A DNA stretch of 64,000 nt, taken from positions 186,001 to 250,000 of the forward strand of contig CM061230.1 in assembly GCA_030844895.1 (NCBI GenBank). The letters are read 5' to 3'. The first letter of the stretch is position 1, and every line of letters starts with the position of its first letter. This DNA comes from Ambrosia x helenae. Taxonomy: Eukaryota; Streptophyta; Magnoliopsida; Asterales; Asteraceae. The position numbers were made by a program, and so were the translations under genes. The notes below the pieces were generated by a model that ran no database searches, had not been told where the DNA came from, and saw only the letters and a list, made by a program, of their open reading frames with translations. This document shows, piece after piece, positions 57,318-64,000 of the stretch.

Positions 57318-58684
57318 ATGACTTTCTCCACCGTTAAACTGTTGGTATTAACCGTTTTTCTCATTGTATCTCTCTCGTTGGCGAAACCGTCGTCGTTCCG
57401 TCCAGCTGCACTCGTTGTTCCGGTTAGAAAAGACGCTGCCACCAAACAATACATCACTCGTATCAACCGAAGAACGCCCTTAGTGACGGAATACTTGACC
57501 GTCGATCTTGGTGGCCCGTTTTTATGGGTAGACTGTGAAAATAACTATGTTTCATCAACTTACCACCCGGCTAAATGCGGCTCGGCCAAATGCTCCTTGG
57601 CCGGAGCCGTAGAGGGGTACGGGTGTGGGGCTTGCTACGGCCCGGCTAGACCAGGCTGTAATAATAATACGTGCACTAGTTTGATTACCGAGAACAGTGT
57701 TAATCCAAGCGCTACTACTAATGGTGAGCTGGCCATGGACCTGGTTCAGGTCCAGTCCACTGACGGGTCCAATCCTGGTAGATCCGTCAGTGTTTCTCAG
57801 TTTTTGTTTACTTGTGCCCCTAGTTTCTTAATGGAAGGACTTGCAAGTGGGGTGTCTGGAATGGCTGGGCTAGGTCGGACTAGAATTGGGCTTCCAACCC
57901 AGCTCGCTGCTGCTTTTAGCTTTGATAGGAAATTTGCCATTTGCTTGTCGTCGCGGACAGACGCAGATGGTGTTATATTCTTCGGAGATGGACCGTACAA
58001 TTTCCTTATGAATATTGTCAATTCCCATGGACCGTACAATTTACTTCCGAGCATTGACATTTCCCGATCACTGAAGACCACCCGACTTTTTATCAATCCG
58101 AAGAGCACTGCTTTAATGTTTATGCGAGGCGAGTCATCCACCGAATATTTTATAGGAGTGAGTTCAATTCTGGTTAACAGTAACTCTATACCGTTAAACA
58201 CTTCATTGTTGTCGATCGACAATGAAGGCAACGGTGGGACTAAATTAGTACCGTGAACCCTTACACAGTTCTCGAGACCTCAATTTATAGTTCCCTGACC
58301 ACAGCCTTCATTAGAGAGGCCGCAGCTAGGAACATTACAAGAGTTGCTTCTGTGGCGCCTTTTGATGTGTGTTTCAGCATAGCAAACGTGCCGAGCACAC
58401 GTCTGGGGCCCTCAGTTCCATATATTGAGTTGGTGCTTCAAAACAAGAATACCGTATGGGTGATAACGGGGTCAAACTCTATGATACGAGTAAATGATAA
58501 TGCATTATGTCTTGCGCTCATTAACGGGGGATCCAACCCAAGGACATCAATTGTGATAGGAGGGTATCAACTAGATAACAATCTTCTTCAATTCGATCTT
58601 GCTACTTCAACCCTAGGATTCAGCTCGACCCTCTTGGATAGACAAACTAGTTGTGCCAACTTCAACTTTACAGGAAATACCTAA
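57318..58684 (+). pseudogene. XEGIP-like paralogue 2 with one frameshift
   Basis: Same architecture as 53904-55217: signal peptide, VDLGGPFLWVDC, CAPSFLMEGLASGVSGMAGL, SIDNEGNGGTK. At 58243-58250 one A is missing against paralogue 1 (ACCAAAATCAG versus ACTAAATTAG), which shifts the frame and stops at 58254-58256 after TKLVP. From 58253 the old frame continues undamaged to the stop at 58684 (PYTVLETSIYSSL to STLGFSSTLLD). It also has an in-frame 39-base internal duplication around 58000-58040 (GPYNFLMNIVNSH followed by GPYNLLPSID). One lesion only, so the gene is either a recent pseudogene, an assembly error, or a truncated protein. Confidence 0.85.
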
Positions 58685-58786
58685 ACATGATATTATGTTG
58701 TAAACACACAAAATAATGTTGTTATACGATTGTCAAATTTAAGTTGTGAGTGGAAAACACTTTTCATTAAACATTAGATGTGTACA

Positions 58787-58938
58787 CGGTGGCGTATCCA
58801 GGACGGATTTCCAGTGGTCCTTTCGTAGATTTTCACTGATTTTCATTAATTTTTCAAAATTTTCCACTAAATTTTTCATTTTTTTCCAAACCGAGTGAGT
58901 TCCTGGGAACCCCCTAAAACCCCCTGTATCCGCTCCTG
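58787..58938. mobile_element. hAT-type MITE, 8-bp TSD
   Basis: Ends CGGTGGCGTATCC and GTATCCGCTCCTG, with TGTGTACA on both sides (58779-58786 and 58939-58946). 152 bases, about 100 bases after the stop of XEGIP-like gene 2. Confidence 0.85.
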
Positions 58939-58946
58939 TGTGTACA

Positions 58947-59939
58947 ATTGTTGGAGCTTGAGTTACAACCTGTTACTCAAGATTTTGCTTACCTTTTTTT
59001 CTTTAATTCGGGTCATCTTAAAAAATTTAGGGGCCATGTGTGATCAGAACAAAATAAGCCCCCAATAATACAAATTTATATACATAAGATAATACGACAA
59101 TAGTTATGATAGCAATAAACAATGCAACATTGATGTAGTAAAACTATCTATTTAATTTGCCCCTGCTTATTTTTTTTAATTACATTACAAATACAAATAT
59201 AGACAATACATTACATACATACAATACAAATACATACATACAATACTTACAAGTATATTAGTAGATGAGTAAATTGAATAGTCGCAGGTAGTTGGGTGCC
59301 ACCACGTCATTGGACCAACACCATAGCTACACGTCTATTAGCTGAGTCACCAGCTATTCACCCATCTACAACATGCACCCATCTACTTTAAACTAGAATG
59401 CCTACAGGCCTACCCACATTCGTTCGTCTCCAACGACGCCGTTTGCTCATTCTAAAGGTAATGTAGTGCCGATAACATGTCAACGTAGGTCTTTTTAGTG
59501 CGGGTTAAAGTGGTTGGATCGGGCCGCCCTCAAGCAACCTTTTTATTCTGCTTTGGATTTTTTAAATAGTTATATGTTAAATTTGATCAGTTTTCTAATA
59601 AGATTTTGTGTATTGTAAGTTATTATGTATTAATTTGTTTCTTTTTTTGTTTCGTGGATTGCAAATTGTGGCATCATCTTTTATGTCATGCGTATGCAAT
59701 TCTTTGGTTAGTGAAATGCTTGAATCAATTTACATGTTTTGAAGATATAATTGTCTGATTTTGATTGATGAATTATAGAATTGTTAAATGTTGATATATC
59801 ATAACCATGCTACCATTTTCTTCATTGTTATTTACTCATTTTTTAATGACTTTAAAATTAATTAGATGTTATTTGAAAATACAAACAAAAATCCAACATA
59901 TATATATAAACTTTTAAAATCTAATTATCAACTATAAAA
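58947..59939. other. Intergenic, no gene seen
   Basis: AT-rich, with cattacatac/atacaatacaaa short repeats at 59190-59260. No recognisable coding sequence. Confidence 0.4.
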
Positions 59940-60624
59940 TCTATACCTATAATAAACCAAAGCCATTTTAATGACATGACACTCAAAGAGGCATTCTCTT
60001 CCTTGAGTTTGTCATGTGTCATCCCATATGGCATTGAGATATTTTAGGAAAAAAATAATTTAAAAACAAAATTGGATTTTTTCACCCTCATGTTTCCTCC
60101 ATAATTTTTAAACGTTAATATCTTTAATATACGAGATTTTTTGAAGACAAAAAATTACACCAAATTAACGAGCGTTTTATTATCTTTCCAACGAGTACCA
60201 TAGTGTTATATAAAAAACGGAGAAATTTTTTTGTGTGGTTTTGTTCATACAGTAAAAAAAACAAAGTGTTCAGGTAAATCATTAATCATCTATAGACAAG
60301 TCACTAATTATGTTTAAATCAGTAAATATAATTATTTTTTTTCATCAGAGCCGAATAGGGTAATAGAGTGTTGTTTTAAGTTAGGTATCAATATTAGTAT
60401 ATTAGAGTTGTACATTTGTTTAGTCTTTAGGATATGTGTTAATATTAGAGTTACATTAAAGTTCTACATTCTTTTAGGTTAGGTGTTAGCATTAGAGTTT
60501 TACATTATTAATTTGTTTTAGGTTAGATATCAATATTAGAGTTATACATCAGTCTATTTCATAGGTAACATTGATGTATCATATTAAATTTCTCAACCCG
60601 GAACGCTCCCGGGGTATAATCTAG
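59940..60624 (+). mobile_element. Non-autonomous Helitron
   Basis: Starts with TC (TCTATACCTATAATAAACC) after an A, ends with CTAG before a T (60621-60624), and has a short hairpin cccgg-aacgctc-ccggg just before the terminus (60597-60613). Those are the defining marks of a Helitron: 5' TC, 3' hairpin plus CTRR, insertion between A and T, no inverted ends and no TSD. A truncated inverted copy lies at 12740-13288. Confidence 0.88.
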
Positions 60625-61392
60625 TATGTTAATAAGGTAATGCATTCTAAATTTAAACTCCATCACACACCTACTAATAATACTTGATCCACTACTAATT
60701 TGACTACCATTAAAAGACAACTGATGCATCCTATTTATGCAGTTTATACTCTTTAGTGTCCAATCCAATACCAAAACCATAAATTGACCAAAAATTCCAG
60801 CCACCTATAAAACTGCATCTTTCAAATCATATAAGCTATTCCTACCAGAAAAATTAATAAATGAGTATATATATCATAATGCTACAATACACGACCGACC
60901 ATGGAGCTCCACCCGAGTGTACACAACCGCCGCCTCTTTGTATTATACTGTTACATGTGTGATTTGATAAAAACTTATTATTTGCGCCTTCCGTTCTTCT
61001 CAAAGGCTTTTTTTATCATTGCTTATTCTGTCAGCATACATAGGAAGACGAACGATATCATTGATCTCATTCAATACAACGTCTTCTGTGATATTATCCT
61101 TAATGCTCCTCATAACCTACACCGTTAAATTGAAAAGAGTTGGTCAGCAAGAAAATTGTCGCGTATCCTAGAGGCGCCAAATTGGGTATGTTGGCAAATG
61201 GGTCAAAACTGGTAATTTTTGCGAGGGTCGGGTCAACACAAGCCATTATTTATCCTTAGTCGTTAGATTTTAATTCGCGTGTCAGATATGATCATAGATA
61301 CTGCATTACTTAGAAAAAAAAAATCAAATACTTCCTCAGTTTAGCAACAATTTTAACTAATACGTAGAATAAAAACCAGCTTACTATATCGA
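60625..61392. other. Intergenic with an unrecognised ORF
   Basis: The plus-strand ORF 60901-61128 (75 codons; MELHPSVHNRRLFVLYCYMC) is not recognised; it starts with a real ATG, but coding is unproven. Nothing else seen. Confidence 0.3.
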
Positions 61393-61690
61393 GTTTTTTT
61401 TTGATCGGCGAACAACTGTGTGGCAACCACGCTTGCGGGGCGCCGTGCCCAAGAATCGACTACTCGACCTCCAGCAGCCCCCGCCTTCTCCCGATGCGCG
61501 GAAACCCGAGCCCCACCCGCCCGAAGGCACGACAGTGTTATAGAACTCGGTAAAACCTCGCCGCCCGTCAGATTTGAACCGGCGCCACCCGTATTCAATC
61601 TTCACCGGATACCAAACCATAAATGTTGGAAGTGGGAATTGAACCCATGATCACCTAAGTGAACATAAGGCCTCTCCACCACTTAGCAAC
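61393..61690 (-). mobile_element. tRNA-derived SINE
   Basis: On the minus strand the A-box-like TTGCTAAGTGGTGGAGAGG (61673-61691) and B-box-like GGGTTCAATTCCC (61634-61648) stand about 35 bases apart as in a tRNA. The element then runs to an A tail (61393-61402 read on the minus strand). No coding potential. Confidence 0.65.
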
Positions 61691-61842
61691 CCTCTTGTTT
61701 GTCCTTTTTGGTTGTTTTCTAAATTTGCTAACATCTCAATCTCACTTGTCATTTTCAGTGTAATGTTACGTACCACGTGATAGCTTTTATTTTAGAATTT
61801 AAATTTAAGTGAAATCATTTCTTGAACTTGAGTATGTATACT

Positions 61843-62032
61843 CATGGTTTTAAAAAACGGCTGAGGCGCGCCTCATGGGGTTCAGATTGTACATACGCCT
61901 CTAAGGGCTGAGGCGCTAAGAAAATATGAGCCTCAGGTGCGCCTCGAGCTTACGCCTCGGTTCGCCTCGAGGCTTACGCCTCATGAGGCGAAGGGAAAAC
62001 GCCTCGAGGCTCGTTTCCGTTCTTTTAAACTG
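61843..62032. mobile_element. hAT-type MITE (CATGGTTTTAAAA family), 8-bp TSD
   Basis: Ends CATGGTTTTAAAAAACGG and CGTTCTTTTAAACTG, with TGTATACT on both sides (61835-61842 and 62033-62040). The inside is gaggcgcgcctc-type. Third full copy of the family at 45637 and 46407. Confidence 0.9.
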
Positions 62033-62299
62033 TGTATACTTTTATAACATTTGTACATGTAAGCACTTTTCACATGTGGCATGTGATCTCATGGCTTGCA
62101 TGACATTACCAGTTAAAATGGAGTGTAATATTCCTTTCTGTTAGTAAAATTTGACCATTAAAACATACCACGGGCAACTTTTAACCCAATTGACCCATTT
62201 CCTTCTACACAGCCTCTTAATATGAACTGTTTGACACATACGAGGTAAAACATAACCTGAATCACAGACCTAAATTGCCACATGTAATTGTTTTCTAGG

Positions 62300-62574
62300 A
62301 TGTTATAGTGAGAAACAAGACCTTTTTGAATGTTATAAATTCGTTCGGTGTTGATTTGTCAGGCCGCATTCGCATAAAGACCCAAACATTTTCCTCAGAA
62401 TCCCATGAACATTCTATTATCTTTCCTGATAAAGAAAATATATCCACTGTTGGATCTGCAAAATCATATCCGAGTGATCAAGATGATGTAATTAAATGCA
62501 TGTATAGAAAGGCCATAGATTGTTTTCAGCAATTTTTCGATTTGGATATGTCCTTGTTTGAGTCTCATTTATAG
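62300..62574 (+). CDS. Unrecognised terminal exon-like ORF
   Basis: After a good acceptor (ttgttttctag, AG at 62297-62298) the frame DVIVRNKTFLNVINSFGVDL continues with RIKTQTFSSESHEHSII, SYPSDQDDVIKCMYRKAIDC and FFDLDMSLFESHL up to TAG. Codon use and composition look protein-like (balanced acidic, aromatic and Cys residues), and the length fits a last exon. I do not recognise the family, and no upstream exon was found. The first ATG-less frame argues that it needs a splice partner. It may be a decayed gene fragment. Confidence 0.35.
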
Positions 62575-64000
62575 GAGGTTGCGAACTGAGTGGGTCTTGG
62601 TCCGTCCGGGTTGACCCTTGACACCTCTTGCAACATATAATGTCGTTTATATAAACGATAAAGTGTTAAAACTTAAAATTGATTAAAAATACATCATGTC
62701 AACTATAATATATTATTTTGAATAAAACAGTTAAGTAGGTTTAATGTATCAAAAACAATTTGGGTGAGTTTCAACTTTCAACCCGTTTTGACCTGTTTCC
62801 TTTTTAGCGAACTTTTTTTCTAAATTTTACCTTTTGACCCATTAAAGATTAACATTACCCAGATCGACCCACTCATAAATAAATGGCCAAACTCGTGTTT
62901 CAGTATTAAAACAAAAAACTTGAGTTTTGCCATTCAAACATTTTCCTAGAGCTAATGAAAGAAATCAAATAATAGAAAACTCACCTCTAAAAACAACCCG
63001 ACTTCCATCCATTGACTTCTTTCTCCCACGCTCATTTAAAAAAATCATAGGGCGATTATTGTTTCCCACCTATCAAGATATACACTTCTTTAGATTAGAA
63101 AAAATAGAAAATTTCTTTTATAAAACTCTAAAAAAAGAACATAAACACACTTCTTTTTACAACCTCCAAGAGAAAATCAACAGAGTTCATTTCAGGATAC
63201 TTCCACTTCAAAAGACCTTCATGTGTGTGAGGCACATACGGATCGTCCCAACCCTAGCAGTTAAATATCGTCAGTTTTGGTCACTTTTTCGTGTTCGTCT
63301 ATTTTCTGTTCTACAAATCAATTAAAGCAAGGAGCTGGGCCAAGAGAACCCACCAAGTATAAACTTATCTCCAAACAAATCATGTAAAGTAGAAGAGGAT
63401 GTTTGAATTATGGAAGTGATTATGAAGAATTAGATGACCGGAATGTGATAATTAAATGTAATCGAACAAATTGTAGGATATAATCTTCAGGGGTTGAATT
63501 GTTGCGTTAAAAAGTAGAGGTGGAAAAATAGGTTGGTTGGTTAATGGGTCAAAACGAGTAACTTTTGGTACATGTCCAAAGGGGTCGAGTCGGGGTATAA
63601 TATTATACGTTTTATTTAGCTAAACTATAAAAACTATATTATTTTATAATAATCTAATTTCTTGAATATAATGATTTATGAGGTTCCATGCATCAAAATT
63701 ACACTTTGGGTGACTTGCAATCCATTTGACATACACATGTTTCCTTTAAACTACTTTTTATGTTGCTCGTTTGACTAGTAAGGGATAAAATACAACACAA
63801 ATCGACCCATCCATAAGTAAATGGTTTAAAAATTACCACCGTGATAAGATAGTAAACGTTTAGTGTTAAATGGGTTCTTTTTATAATAAAATTAGCACAT
63901 AAAGTGACCAAAAAGCATTCTCACGTTAAAGAAAAAGCGGATATTTGACGAGGAGTAACAAACTAACAACAAAACTCTTGTGAGGAATAAAGTTCTCTTT
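62575..64000. other. Repeat-derived region, possible hypothetical ORF
   Basis: 62760-62880 and 63540-63830 share phrases such as tttgacctgtttcc and cgacccattcataagtaaatgg in opposite orientation, so they are copies of one dispersed repeat. The ORF 62927-63325 has no ATG start and is Lys/Phe-rich; coding is doubtful. The last 90 bases repeat 1515-1604 inverted. Confidence 0.4.

Noticed and set aside
62927..63325. 132-codon ORF at the right end
   Set aside because: It has no ATG at its start, is Lys/Phe-rich as expected of AT-rich DNA, and shows no recognisable motif. Left as doubtful within the regional entry.

Overview
This is a plant nuclear DNA window, almost certainly from a eudicot. The evidence is short exons with GT-AG introns, plant-only gene families, TATA boxes of plant type and very dense transposons. 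The repeat style would fit Asteraceae, but that is a low-confidence guess. A 100-base run of N (1605-1704) marks an assembly gap. I see no tRNA or rRNA gene and no prokaryotic feature.

Genes, left to right: (1) the 3' part of an mRNA-capping-enzyme gene (+, 1-1135) that carries a frameshift and fades into the gap; (2) a 12-exon DUF21/CBS (CNNM-like) membrane protein gene (-, 12083-3913) with two opposite 1-base indels; (3) a single-exon secreted protein (+, 16223-17245) whose cysteine scaffold resembles the prolamin/lipid-transfer superfamily but is split by a long His/Asp-rich tandem repeat; (4) an intact intronless adenylate isopentenyltransferase (-, 25105-24113; cytokinin biosynthesis); (5) an intact six-coding-exon atypical bHLH factor (-, 50179-45265); (6) a tandem pair of aspartic-protease-like proteins of the xyloglucan-endoglucanase-inhibitor type (+, 53904-55217 intact; 57318-58684 frameshifted); (7) one orphan exon-like ORF (+, 62300-62574). 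The genes do not form a pathway.

Most of the rest is mobile DNA, and many elements can be bounded to the base by target-site duplications (TSDs). These include a MULE with 9-bp TSD (2394-3607), at least fifteen small hAT-type elements with 8-bp TSDs, several Tourist/PIF-type elements with TAA/TTA TSDs, two Helitron copies, a 4.1-kb CACTA element (29361-33483) carrying a transposase-like exon, Ulp1-type protease exons and a captured exon of a REVEILLE-type MYB gene, a solo LTR inside a Copia remnant, and a 5'-truncated LINE nested in hAT elements. tRNA-derived SINE-like units, PIF/Harbinger gene remnants and long AT microsatellites fill much of the remainder.

The best candidates for something undescribed are the His-rich repeat protein at 16223-17245, the CACTA element that has captured a clock-type MYB exon, and the MULE with tRNA-like segments in both arms. 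Four single-base indels in otherwise conserved exons raise the question whether they are real gene decay or draft-assembly errors.
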